This document shows, piece after piece, positions 15,675-24,022 of a stretch of 64,000 nucleotides of DNA (position 1 is its first letter; each line of letters opens with the position of its first letter). A program made the position numbers and the translations under genes. Source of the stretch: RH-AL1 sp965198495 (GTDB lineage Bacteria; Pseudomonadota; Alphaproteobacteria; Rhizobiales; Beijerinckiaceae); contig CBDAPL010000001.1 of NCBI GenBank assembly GCA_965198495.1, positions 3,224,001-3,288,000 of the forward strand. Reading direction: 5' to 3'. Under the pieces are notes generated by a model that worked only from the letters and a program-made list of their open reading frames with translations, was not told the DNA's origin and did not search any database.

Positions 15675-16943
15675 TCAGTTGACCAGCCGGTCCAGCATCG
15701 GCTGCGTGATCAGGCAGACGCCCTTATCGGTGCGCCGGAAGCGAGCCGCGTCATATTCGGGATCCTCGCCGACGACCAGGCCGTTCGGGATCACCACGCC
15801 GCGATCGATGATCACCTTCTTCAAACGCGCGCCGCGACCGATCTCGGCGTAGGGCAGGATCACCGCCCCCTCGATCTTGCCGTAGGAGTGCACGTGCACG
15901 CCGGTGAACAGCAGGGAATGGTTCATCGTGGTGCCGCTGACGATGCAGCCGCCGGAGACGAGGGAATCCGTCGCGCAGCCGCGCCGCCGGTCGTCGTCAT
16001 GGACGAACTTCGCCGGCGGCACGATCTCGCCGTAGGTCCAGATCGGCCAGTCCCGATCGTAGAGGTCGAGACCGGGCACGAGGTCGGTGAGATCGAGGTT
16101 GGCCTCCCAATAGGCATCGAGGGTGCCGGCGTCGCGCCAGTAGCTCTGCGCCTCCGCCGAGGACCGCACGCAGGATCTTGCGAAGCGGTGCGCCACGGCC
16201 TTTCCGCCGCGCACGATGTACGGGATGATGTCCTTGCCGAAATCGCGGCTGCTCGCCGTGTCGGCGGCGTCGCGCCGCAACTGGTCGAACAGGAACTCCG
16301 ATTCGAAGACGTAGATGCCCATGCTCGCCAGCGCCATCGTCGGATCGCCGGGGATGCCGGGCGGATCGGCGGGCTTCTCGAGGAAAGAGGTGATGCGATC
16401 GTCGACGTCGACCGCCATGACGCCGAAGGCAGTCGCCTCCATGCGCGGCACCTCAAGGCAGCCGACGGTGACGTCGGCGCCTGAGTCGAGATGCTGCTGC
16501 AGCATGAGCTCGTAATCCTGCTTGTAGACGTGGTCGCCGGCGAGCAGCACGATGTATCTCGGCGCGTAACCCCGTATGATCTCGATGTTCTGGAACACGG
16601 CGTCGGCCGTACCGGCGTACCAAAGATTTTCGGAGACCTGCTGGCTGGCCGGCAGGATGTCGAAGCTCTCGTTGCGCTCGGGGCGAAAGAAATTCCAGCC
16701 GCGCTGCAGGTGGCGGATCAGGCTGTGCGCCTTGTACTGCGTGGCGACGCCGATGCGGCGGATGCCGGAATTCAGCGCGTTCGACAGCGCGAAATCGATG
16801 ATGCGCGACTTTCCGCCGAAATAGACGGCCGGCTTGGAGCGCGTCTCCGTCAGTTCGAGCAAGCGGCTACCGCGACCGCCCGCCAGGACGAACGCCATCG
16901 CGTGGCGGGCGAGCGGCGCGCTGACCCGGCTCTTATCCAGCAT
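15675..16943 (-). CDS. glgC: Glucose-1-phosphate adenylyltransferase
   Basis: 422 residues, standard length. Makes ADP-glucose from glucose-1-phosphate and ATP, the committed step of glycogen synthesis. The N-terminal pyrophosphorylase signature (FVLAGGRGSRLLELTETRSK), the PAVYFGGKSRIIDFALSN segment, the DHVYKQDYELML segment and the C-terminal left-handed beta-helix (SPVVSGG-type repeats, here SGGCIVSGTTMNHSLLF) are all visible. First gene of the glgC-glgA-hydrolase unit; pgm, which supplies its substrate, is divergent. Confidence 0.96.
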   Translation of the reverse strand: MLDKSRVSAPLARHAMAFVLAGGRGSRLLELTETRSKPAVYFGGKSRIIDFALSNALNSGIRRIGVATQYKAHSLIRHLQRGWNFFRPERNESFDILPASQQVSENLWYAGTADAVFQNIEIIRGYAPRYIVLLAGDHVYKQDYELMLQQHLDSGADVTVGCLEVPRMEATAFGVMAVDVDDRITSFLEKPADPPGIPGDPTMALASMGIYVFESEFLFDQLRRDAADTASSRDFGKDIIPYIVRGGKAVAHRFARSCVRSSAEAQSYWRDAGTLDAYWEANLDLTDLVPGLDLYDRDWPIWTYGEIVPPAKFVHDDDRRRGCATDSLVSGGCIVSGTTMNHSLLFTGVHVHSYGKIEGAVILPYAEIGRGARLKKVIIDRGVVIPNGLVVGEDPEYDAARFRRTDKGVCLITQPMLDRLVN

Positions 16944-17342
16944 GCGTTTCTCCGATTGCCGGCTACGCGATGGCCGTAGCCGACTTCGCGAGTCATTGCA
17001 TCACGTTTGAGAAGGCGCGTTGTCGCTTTTCCGTCATCGGCGGATATCGGACGCGATCAGGGTTAAACGGCGTCCCTGCCTATATCGTCGCGAGAGATCG
17101 TGAAGAGATCAAGCCGGCGGTCAAACGCTTTGTTTTCGCCCGGCGACGCTGGTCGTCGGTCCGCTTCCTCTCACCATACCTCTTCGGCGACGGCTTGTAC
17201 CTGAAGTGCCTAGCCGAGGTTCATTGTGACGCATGTTCGGCTTACGCCATGACGCGGCGCGATCAGTGAAGGAGCCGACCTGACGCGACTCGCGGCGGTG
17301 GCACGAGGCGCGCATGCGCGAAGTCAGCGCGGAGAGTCGAGC
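16944..17342. promoter_or_regulatory. glgC-pgm divergent intergenic region
   Basis: About 400 bases without a gene I can support. It must carry the two outward promoters. Directly ahead of the glgC start there is an eight-base inverted repeat (CGGCTACG at 16960-16967 and CGTAGCCG at 16975-16982) that would form a hairpin in the glgC leader. A GGAGAG ribosome site precedes the pgm ATG. Confidence 0.4.
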
Positions 17343-18974
17343 ATGCGGGTGGTCAGGGTCGAGACGAAGCCGATCGAGGGGCAGAAGCCCGGAACCTCCG
17401 GGCTGCGCAAGAAGGTGCCGGTGTTCCAGGCGCCGCACTATATCGACAACTTCATCCAGGCGATTTTCGACTCGCTCGAGGGCAGCGCCGGCCAGACCCT
17501 CGTCGTCGGCGGCGATGGACGGTACTTCAACCGCGAGGCGATCCAGATCATCCTGCGCATGGCGGCGGCCAACGGCTTTGGCCGCGTGCTGGTCGGTCAG
17601 GGCGGGCTTCTGTCGACGCCCGCCGCCTCCTGCGTGATCCGCGCGAGAAAAGCGTTCGGCGGCATCATTCTTTCCGCCTCGCACAACCCTGGTGGCCCGC
17701 ACGGCGATTTTGGCATCAAGTACAATATCGGCAACGGCGGCCCGGCGCCCGAGGCGATTACCGAGGCGATCTTCGCCCGCACCAGGATGATCGAGAGCTT
17801 CAAGACGCTCGACACGCCCGAGGTCGACCTCGACGTGCTGGGCAGCGTGTCGCTCGGCGAAGCGACGATCGAGGTGATCGACCCCGTCGCCGATTACCTC
17901 GCGCTGATGCGCACTTTGTTCGACTTCGACCTGATCCGCGCCGCCATCAAAGACGGGCTAAGGCTGCGCTTCGACGCCATGCACGCGGTCACCGGCCCTT
18001 ATGCCAAGACGATCCTGGTCGACGCGCTCGGCGCATCGGCGGACTCGGTGGTCAACGCGACGCCGCTGCCCGACTTCGGCGGCGGCCATCCCGATCCCAA
18101 CCTCGTCCATTCGAAGGATCTGTTCGACCTTATGATGGGGCCGGACGCGCCCGATCTCGGCGCGGCGTCGGATGGCGACGGTGACCGCAACCTGATCATC
18201 GGCCGCGGCCGCTTCGTCACACCATCGGACAGCCTCGCGATGCTGGCGGCCAACGCGCATCTCGCGCCGGGCTACAAGGCGGGGCTGAAGGGCATCGCTC
18301 GATCCATGCCGACCAGCGCCGCCGCCGATCGCGTCGCCGCGAAGCTCGGCATTGGCAGCTACGAGACGCCGACCGGCTGGAAGTTCTTTGGAACGCTGCT
18401 CGATGCGGGCTTGGCGACGCTGTGCGGGGAGGAGAGCGCCGGCACCGGCTCCAACCACGTGCGCGAAAAGGACGGGCTGTGGGCCGTGCTGCTGTGGCTC
18501 AATGTGATCGCCGCCCGCAAGCAGCCGGTCGACCAGATCGTCCGCGAGCATTGGCGCGATTACGGCCGCAACTACTACACCCGTCACGATTACGAGGAGG
18601 TGGATGCCGAGGCCGCCAACAGCCTGATGGCGCATCTGCGCGGCGCGCTTGCCTCGCTGCCCGGCACGGCCTTCGGCGCCTATACGGTCAAGGCGGCGGA
18701 CGATTTCGCCTACACCGATCCGGTCGATGGATCGGTCTCGACCAAGCAGGGCATCCGCGTGATGTTCGAGGACGGCTCGCGCATCGTGTTCCGGCTTTCG
18801 GGCACCGGCACGGCTGGGGCAACGCTGCGCGTCTACATCGAGCGCTACGAGCCGGACGTGACCAAGCAGGACGAAGAGGTGCAGGACGTGCTCGCGCCGC
18901 TCATCGCGATCGCGGAGGAACTGGCCGAGATCAGGCGGCGCACCGGCCGCGCCGCGCCGAGCGTCATCACGTAA
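17343..18974 (+). CDS. pgm: Phosphoglucomutase (alpha-D-glucose phosphate specific)
   Basis: 543 residues from the ATG at 17343, chosen because MRVVRVETKPIEGQKPGTSG matches the family N-terminus and GGAGAG precedes it. Interconverts glucose-6- and glucose-1-phosphate. The phosphoserine loop is FGGIILSASHNPGG, the metal-binding loop is SDGDGDRN, and the sugar-binding loop is CGEESAG. Cytoplasmic. Divergent from glgC, so the pathway glucose-6-P to glycogen is clustered. Converges with xerD, nine bases between stops. Confidence 0.95.
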   Translation: MRVVRVETKPIEGQKPGTSGLRKKVPVFQAPHYIDNFIQAIFDSLEGSAGQTLVVGGDGRYFNREAIQIILRMAAANGFGRVLVGQGGLLSTPAASCVIRARKAFGGIILSASHNPGGPHGDFGIKYNIGNGGPAPEAITEAIFARTRMIESFKTLDTPEVDLDVLGSVSLGEATIEVIDPVADYLALMRTLFDFDLIRAAIKDGLRLRFDAMHAVTGPYAKTILVDALGASADSVVNATPLPDFGGGHPDPNLVHSKDLFDLMMGPDAPDLGAASDGDGDRNLIIGRGRFVTPSDSLAMLAANAHLAPGYKAGLKGIARSMPTSAAADRVAAKLGIGSYETPTGWKFFGTLLDAGLATLCGEESAGTGSNHVREKDGLWAVLLWLNVIAARKQPVDQIVREHWRDYGRNYYTRHDYEEVDAEAANSLMAHLRGALASLPGTAFGAYTVKAADDFAYTDPVDGSVSTKQGIRVMFEDGSRIVFRLSGTGTAGATLRVYIERYEPDVTKQDEEVQDVLAPLIAIAEELAEIRRRTGRAAPSVIT

Positions 18975-18983
18975 CGCGTCACC

Positions 18984-19946
18984 TCAATCGTCGCGCGCGT
19001 CGCCCATCGGGTGCAGGTCGCGCACCATCGCCTTCATGCGTTCGTCCAGCACGTGCGTGTAGATCTGGGTGGTGGCGATATCGGCGTGGCCGAGAAGCTC
19101 CTGCACGATGCGCAGATCGGCGCCGTTCTGTAAAAGGTGGCTGGCGAAGGCGTGGCGCAACACGTGCGGGCTGACGCGCTGGGTGGCGATGCCGGCCGCC
19201 GCGGCCACGCTCTTGAGGTCGCGCGCGAACGCCTGTCGCGTGAGGTGGCCGCTGTCGCTATCGGCCGGGAACAGCCACGGCCCCTCGACCGCGCCGGGAT
19301 GGCGCTGCTTGAGCATGGTGCGAAAGGCGTCGACCGCCGCGCGCGCCGGCTCGGACACGACCACGAGGCGTTCGCGCCCGCCCTTGCCCTTGATCGCGAT
19401 CAGCGGCTCTCGCCCGCGCAAGGCGTGGCGCGGAAGCGAGACAAGTTCGGACACTCGGAGGCCCGTGGCGTAGAGCAGCTCCAGCAGCGCGTTCATTCGA
19501 GCGGCGCGCAGCCGCTCGCCGGCTGGGCGCGCCTCGGCGTCGATGCCCTCCTTCGCGACGGCAAGCAGGCGGTCGATCTCGGTGACGCTGAGGATTTTCG
19601 GCAGCCGTTGCCCTTGGCGCGGTCCTTCCAGGATCTGCGCGGGATCGTCGGCGCGCTTGCCCTCGGCCAAGAGGAAGCGGTGGAATTGGCGGATTGCCGA
19701 CAATTTTCGGGCGGCGGAGGTCGGCGCGAAGCCAGTGGCTTCGAGCGTCGCGAGATAGGCGCGCAGATCGTCGGTGGCGGCATCGAGCGGCCCGCGCGAG
19801 CGAGCTTTCAGAGCCGCCACATAGGCGACGAGGTCGCGCTGATAGGCTTCGAGCGTGTTGGCCGCCGCGCCGCGTTCGGCCGCGATCATCTCGAGGAACA
19901 TTTCGATGAGCCGGAAAGCCGGGACGTCTGGTATTGGCTTCGACAT
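18984..19946 (-). CDS. xerD: Site-specific tyrosine recombinase XerD
   Basis: 320 residues from ATG 19946 (MSKPIPDVPAF). N-terminal SAM-like core-binding domain (ANTLEAYQRDLVAYV) and C-terminal catalytic domain with the tyrosine recombinase residues: Arg in ATGLRVSELVSL, Lys in IKGKGGRERL, the HVLRHAFASHLLQNG box, His in ELLGHADIATTQIYTHV and the nucleophilic Tyr. Acts with XerC at dif to resolve chromosome dimers. Its length and sequence are those of housekeeping XerD rather than a phage integrase, although a prophage-like block starts 400 bases upstream of it. Confidence 0.93.
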   Translation of the reverse strand: MSKPIPDVPAFRLIEMFLEMIAAERGAAANTLEAYQRDLVAYVAALKARSRGPLDAATDDLRAYLATLEATGFAPTSAARKLSAIRQFHRFLLAEGKRADDPAQILEGPRQGQRLPKILSVTEIDRLLAVAKEGIDAEARPAGERLRAARMNALLELLYATGLRVSELVSLPRHALRGREPLIAIKGKGGRERLVVVSEPARAAVDAFRTMLKQRHPGAVEGPWLFPADSDSGHLTRQAFARDLKSVAAAAGIATQRVSPHVLRHAFASHLLQNGADLRIVQELLGHADIATTQIYTHVLDERMKAMVRDLHPMGDARDD

Positions 19947-20192
19947 GGCTGAGACTACACGCACGAGAGTTAAGATCCCGATCTGGAGCCTGTCTCTTGA
20001 AGATTGTAGATCCAGGACGCTTTTCGAAGCGACGCTGTGGTCTCACTTTCAGATTTCCCTAAGCGTATCGGGGTGCTGCCACTGAATTTAACCTCTCGCT
20101 TAACAGATCACTAAGCAGCGTAAGAGGCTTGTTTTTGAAAGAAAGCAGGACTGTGGCTTAGTAGAATCTGTCTCAGATGGAAGGAGCAGGCA

Positions 20193-20366
20193 ATGACAGC
20201 ACCAATTAGCGTCGCTCTCGATTTCGAGAGCGATAAACCAAAGAAAAAGGAGGCTTTCCGCGCCGCCTTATTACCCCAGAATAGCTTGCGCTTCGCGCTT
20301 GGGTGCATCGCATGCTTTGCGGTTGTGTTCGGCGGCATCTACGAGGCCATGCTCTTCATCAGGTAG
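20193..20366 (+). CDS. Small single-pass membrane protein
   Basis: 57 codons (MTAPISVALDFESDKPKKKE...), with an AAGGAG site eight bases before the ATG. The N-terminal half is polar and basic; residues ~34-55 form one hydrophobic helix (RFALGCIACFAVVFGGIY). No family recognised. It lies alone on the plus strand between xerD and the end of the minus-strand phage block; whether it belongs to the phage or the host is unclear. Confidence 0.6.
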   Translation: MTAPISVALDFESDKPKKKEAFRAALLPQNSLRFALGCIACFAVVFGGIYEAMLFIR

Positions 20367-20381
20367 CGAGCATCGGCGGCA

Positions 20382-20798
20382 TCAGTCGCGAGACCGTTCG
20401 GAACGCAGCAACACGTCGATCTGCTGCTGGCGCAACTTTTCCTTCACTTCCTCCTCGACCGCGAAGGCGCGATCGAGCTTCTGCAGGATGACGAGCATCT
20501 CGCGGTTCTGCTCGACGATGCGATGATTGTCCTCGATAATGCGATGATTGTCCTGAACGACGACGTAGGTCTGCTGAAGCTGCTCGCCAAGCCGCGCCAG
20601 ATGTGGCGCGAGCGCGCGCACGGCGCGCATGTCGGCGATCTCCGCCTCTTCGAGAATGACGTGATGATTCGCGTGCGGTTCTTCTGTCGCACGGCCATGA
20701 CGGTATTGCGTGACCCAGGCGACGAGGCCCGCCAGACCGATCGAGCCGAGATAAACGATCTGCGCGAGCCATCCCTCATTGGCTTCCGGCGGCTGCAT
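20382..20798 (-). CDS. Phage small membrane/coiled-coil protein
   Basis: 138 residues: one N-terminal transmembrane helix (LAQIVYLGSIGLAGLVAWVT) followed by a long charged helical region. It contains a tandem heptad-like repeat DNHRIIE-DNHRIVE, mirrored in the DNA by two copies of GCGATGATTGTCCT 21 bases apart. Size, topology and place at the end of the phage block after the lysozyme would suit a spanin-like or other lysis accessory protein, but there is no direct match. Overlaps the preceding gene by 23 bases. Confidence 0.65.
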   Translation of the reverse strand: MQPPEANEGWLAQIVYLGSIGLAGLVAWVTQYRHGRATEEPHANHHVILEEAEIADMRAVRALAPHLARLGEQLQQTYVVVQDNHRIIEDNHRIVEQNREMLVILQKLDRAFAVEEEVKEKLRQQQIDVLLRSERSRD

Positions 20799-21243
20799 CT
20801 CGCGCCTTCCTGTCTGCGCGTCCGACCTCGCGCGCGGTAATGAGCGAGACGATAAAGGCCATGACCGCGTAGCCGCCGTTGTTGACGATCGCCGGCGATT
20901 GGGGATTAGCCTCGAACACGCCGAGCGCCGACACCGACCAGAAGCCTGCGGCGACGAAGGCCGAAAGCGATCTCACCCATTTAGAGCAGCGCGCGAACCA
21001 GGCGAACGTGCCGTTGAGGACGAGCGACATTATCCAGAACACGGCGATGCCGACTGCGATGGAACCCCAAACGACTTCACTGACGAAGTGCGAGATCACA
21101 CTATAGGTCTTAGACGCGGTAAAGATCTCGTCGGTTCGCAGGAACTGCATTCCGAGCAGGCCGATCTGACCGGAGAGTAGCCACTCGGGGAGCCTTACGA
21201 CGAAATGCGATCGTACATTTCCCGCGATGCGGAGTATGACCAT
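20776..21243 (-). CDS. Phage-block multi-pass membrane protein
   Basis: 155 residues with about four hydrophobic helices (for example VVWGSIAVGIAVFWIMSLVL and YAVMAFIVSLITA) and a short basic C-terminus. No recognised family. It belongs to a run of four membrane proteins at the distal end of the structural operon, a place where phages encode holins and related lysis proteins. Overlaps the downstream coiled-coil gene, so co-translated. Confidence 0.6.
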   Translation of the reverse strand: MVILRIAGNVRSHFVVRLPEWLLSGQIGLLGMQFLRTDEIFTASKTYSVISHFVSEVVWGSIAVGIAVFWIMSLVLNGTFAWFARCSKWVRSLSAFVAAGFWSVSALGVFEANPQSPAIVNNGGYAVMAFIVSLITAREVGRADRKARDAAAGSQ

Positions 21244-21252
21244 TGTCGCCCC

Positions 21253-21684
21253 CTATTTTCGGTGCAGCCAGGCCGTGACGGCCGAGGCCGGCGGGCCGAG
21301 CGTCGAGACGACGAAGAGCGAGTAGACGATGACGCGCTCGTAGTCGGCGTAGACCGGCGGAAGGGTCGGCACGCCGAGGCAGCCGTACCGCGCGCAGCCG
21401 AGCTTGAACGTGCTGTCGAGGAACACCGCCGCCGTGTGCGCCGCCGCCGTGCCCCCGACGATCAGGTAGAGCACGCGGGCGCCCCACCAGGAGTTCGCCG
21501 CCGCCTTCTGTGCGCCGATCGCGATCTGGTACTGCATGAAGGTCGCGTAGGCCGCCTGGTCGATGCCGGCCGCCGTCTGGAAGCCGGCGAGCTGGGTGTC
21601 CTGCTTCTTGTTGAGCCAGGTGAAGAGCGGCCCGACGAGGCCGCTCATCAGCCCGCTGAACATGGAGGAGACGAGAGCGAACAT
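21253..21684 (-). CDS. Phage-block membrane protein, holin-like
   Basis: 143 residues. An N-terminal amphipathic segment (LMSGLVGPLFTWLNKKQDTQ) is followed by two hydrophobic helices (WGARVLYLIVGGTAAAHTAAV and VIVYSLFVVSTLGPPASAV). This layout is common in holin/antiholin-like proteins of Rhizobiales prophages, but I cannot name the family. Its ATG overlaps the stop of the upstream 59-residue gene by one base (TGATG). Confidence 0.6.
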   Translation of the reverse strand: MFALVSSMFSGLMSGLVGPLFTWLNKKQDTQLAGFQTAAGIDQAAYATFMQYQIAIGAQKAAANSWWGARVLYLIVGGTAAAHTAAVFLDSTFKLGCARYGCLGVPTLPPVYADYERVIVYSLFVVSTLGPPASAVTAWLHRK

Positions 21685-21863
21685 CAGGCCGTCCTTTCCA
21701 CGAGGCCGAGGCCCGTCATGTCGATCAGGATGCCCTGATCGACTGCGCTGAAGGCGTGGTCGTAGCCGGCCGCGCGGAGCAGACGGGTGATCTCGGCGAA
21801 GGTCTCCGGGCTGACCTCGAGCGCGGCGACCGTGTGGGTTCGTACGAGCGGGGCGTCGGCCAT
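21684..21863 (-). CDS. Small phage-block protein
   Basis: 59 residues (MADAPLVRTHTVAALEVSPE...). Hydrophilic and helical, no membrane segment. Overlaps its downstream neighbour by one base and lies one base after the upstream gene, which supports it as a real coding unit. Function unknown. Confidence 0.6.
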   Translation of the reverse strand: MADAPLVRTHTVAALEVSPETFAEITRLLRAAGYDHAFSAVDQGILIDMTGLGLVERTA

Positions 21864-21864
21864 C

Positions 21865-22326
21865 TCACGGCACCTGCGCGGTGCCCGACGCGGGCACGAT
21901 CGCCGCCGGTACTATGGCAGCGGCTTGCACCTTGCCCTTGAGCGTCAGGAACGCCGTCAGGATGCCGAGCGCGGCGACGATGTGGAGGGTCCAGATGTCG
22001 CCGAAGAACGCCGACCACATCGTCTTGTCCTGCAGCGGTGCGATCGCGTCGGGCGTGAGGTTCGTGGCCACGCTCGTGACCTGGTCGGTCGCCGCCTTGC
22101 CCATGGCGAAGGCCGAGGTGAGGAAGGCGAGCGCCAGCGTCTTCTTCGCCTCGAACCAGAGCGCGACGCGCTTCCACGTGTCGCCCTCGGCGGCGTCGAG
22201 GCGGGTCACGAGGCCGGCGGTGAGGCTGTACTTGGCGAGCAAAGGTCGAATGAAGAGGAACCAGGCCGCCACCCACACGAGGATGAAGACGATGGCTTCG
22301 ACGGAGTAGATCTTGAAGGCGTGCAT
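21865..22326 (-). CDS. Phage-block membrane protein
   Basis: 153 residues with an N-terminal transmembrane helix (AIVFILVWVAAWFLFIRPLL), a central polar helix containing a second weaker hydrophobic segment, and a hydrophobic C-terminal helix (LHIVAALGILTAFLTL). Lies directly after the lysozyme gene, so a holin or lysis-regulator role is plausible but unproven. Confidence 0.6.
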   Translation of the reverse strand: MHAFKIYSVEAIVFILVWVAAWFLFIRPLLAKYSLTAGLVTRLDAAEGDTWKRVALWFEAKKTLALAFLTSAFAMGKAATDQVTSVATNLTPDAIAPLQDKTMWSAFFGDIWTLHIVAALGILTAFLTLKGKVQAAAIVPAAIVPASGTAQVP

Positions 22327-22335
22327 GATGGGCTC

Positions 22336-23085
22336 CTAGGCCTTGGTGGTGATGGGAACGGCGGCGGCTGGCGCGACCACCTGCTTGGCGGCGTTAGCGG
22401 CGAGCGTGGCCGCGTTGGCGTGCTTGACGAGCGCCGCGACGCCGTCGATCGCGCCGCCGATCAGCGCCGCGCCGCCGATCCAGAGCGCGATGTGACTGTG
22501 GTGTGTTTGCGCGAGCGTCGCCGCGGCGACCGCGCCGGCGGCGAGCGTCCCGCCCGATTGGACGGAGCGAACCTTGGCGACCTTCTTCGTCTTGACGGCA
22601 CGATGCTGCAGCACGGCGGCGCGCGCGGCCGGCACGTCCTCGACGGCCTCGCCCGGCGCATCGGGCCGGAGGAACTGCGCCATCTCATCCCGGCGTCGCC
22701 CGGCGAGAGAAGCAGGCTTCGCCCAGTCCATGAAGGCGTCCGCCGCGCCGCGCACGTCGCCGACGTTGAGACGGCGCATCACGAGCGAGCGGCCAAGTCC
22801 GCCGATGCCGATGTTGAAGCCGAGGCTGACGAGCGCGTCGAACTCGTTTTGCGTGACCGGCACCTTGACCCGGTTGACCACGGCCTCGACGGGCGCGAGA
22901 TCGGCGGCGAGAAGCGTGTCGCACGCCGCCTCGGTAATCGTCATGCCGGCGCGGGGGCGCGGCGGCAGGCCGGTGGCGGCATGCCCGACGCCGATGGTCC
23001 AGATGCCGCGCGTGTCGCGATAGGCGCTCAAGCGCCGGCCTTCGCGCCGCGTGATGGCGGCGCGGCCGGCTGCAGAGGTTTTCAT
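22336..23085 (-). CDS. Phage lysozyme (GH24) with membrane-anchored tail
   Basis: 249 residues. Residues ~1-145 are a glycoside hydrolase 24 lysozyme: catalytic Glu15 in TRREGRR, Asp24 in YRDTRG and Thr30 in WTIGVGH, then FNIGIGGLGRSLVMRRLN. It would cleave peptidoglycan during lysis. The remaining ~100 residues are not part of the enzyme; they contain a hydrophobic helix pair (HSHIALWIGGAALIGGAIDG) and an Ala/Val-rich end. No N-terminal signal-anchor is seen, so export would rely on a holin or on the C-terminal helices. Confidence 0.88.
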   Translation of the reverse strand: MKTSAAGRAAITRREGRRLSAYRDTRGIWTIGVGHAATGLPPRPRAGMTITEAACDTLLAADLAPVEAVVNRVKVPVTQNEFDALVSLGFNIGIGGLGRSLVMRRLNVGDVRGAADAFMDWAKPASLAGRRRDEMAQFLRPDAPGEAVEDVPAARAAVLQHRAVKTKKVAKVRSVQSGGTLAAGAVAAATLAQTHHSHIALWIGGAALIGGAIDGVAALVKHANAATLAANAAKQVVAPAAAVPITTKA

Positions 23086-23156
23086 GGGGTTGCTCCACGA
23101 CGAAAGACCCCGGCACCGAGGCGCGAGGCAAAAAGGACTGCGAGGATCGGGACGCT

Positions 23157-23975
23157 CTAGGTGTAGTTTTCTTCGATCGTGAACTGTGCGCCCGCACCGG
23201 CGCCGCCCGCGAAGCCGCCGGTGCCGGCCGTCCCGCCGACGCCCGGTGTGCCGAGCGCGTAGGCGTAGGTCGTGCCGGCCGTCACGACGAAGATCTGATT
23301 ATCGATCGACGTGCCGCCGCCGCCGCCGCACCCGGACGCCATCGCGCCGCTCGCGCCGGCACCGCCGCCACCCGCGCCCGGCGCGACGCCATTCCGGCCC
23401 GCCCCGTTGGCGCGGCTTGGTCCGCCACCCCCGAACGGCGTGGCACCACCGATGCCGCCGGGGACCGTCATGCCGGCGACGCCGAGAATGCCATCCATGC
23501 CTGGGTTGCCGGTTAGTCCTCCAGTCGGCCCGGTGGCACCTCCAGCGGCGGACTGCCCGGAGGCGGCATTGCCGCCCGCCAGCGTGATCGACCCGAACGT
23601 CGTACTGCCTCCCGGAGCCGCCGTGCCCGGCGACGTGCCGCTTCCAGCGCCGCCGGCGCCGCACCCGACACCCTTGAGGCGAAACCACGTGCAACCGCTC
23701 GGGGGCGCGTAGGTGCCGCTAGCGCCCGAGCCCGTCAAGACGGTCACGGTCGGTGTCTGACGCGTCGCCTTCCCGGTGCCGCCCTGCGCGACACTGAGCG
23801 GCGCTGTCGACGACGGCAGATCGGCGAGCCGCGCCGCTGGCCAGCCACCGGGTGTGGCGCCGTCGTGAACCTGGACGCGGTTGTTGGTCGTGTCGACCAG
23901 CAGCTCGCCCTGCGCGCCGACGTAGCCGGCGAGGAACGTCGCCGCCTCGCGGCGCCGCTTGACCTGAACGCTCAT
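23157..23975 (-). CDS. Phage tail fibre/tip protein, glycine-rich
   Basis: 272 residues. The N-terminus (AATFLAGYVGAQGELLVDTT, NNRVQVHDGATPGG) matches the phage tail-fibre domain related to the hyaluronate-lyase or major-tropism-determinant N-terminus. A Gly/Ser/Ala/Thr-rich body follows with very long glycine stretches, ending in QFTIEENYT. Such glycine-rich domains occur in fibre adhesins. It follows the large tail hub gene and precedes the lysozyme, the usual place for a fibre. Confidence 0.75.
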   Translation of the reverse strand: MSVQVKRRREAATFLAGYVGAQGELLVDTTNNRVQVHDGATPGGWPAARLADLPSSTAPLSVAQGGTGKATRQTPTVTVLTGSGASGTYAPPSGCTWFRLKGVGCGAGGAGSGTSPGTAAPGGSTTFGSITLAGGNAASGQSAAGGATGPTGGLTGNPGMDGILGVAGMTVPGGIGGATPFGGGGPSRANGAGRNGVAPGAGGGGAGASGAMASGCGGGGGTSIDNQIFVVTAGTTYAYALGTPGVGGTAGTGGFAGGAGAGAQFTIEENYT

Positions 23976-24022
23976 GCCGAGATCCTTCTATCTGGAGCAA
24001 GTCCGCGACAGCGGACGTTGCC

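Noticed and set aside
18984..19946. XerD as the integrase of the neighbouring phage block
   Set aside because: Sequence, length and motif layout are those of housekeeping XerD, and the gene is separated from the phage block by an unrelated small gene.
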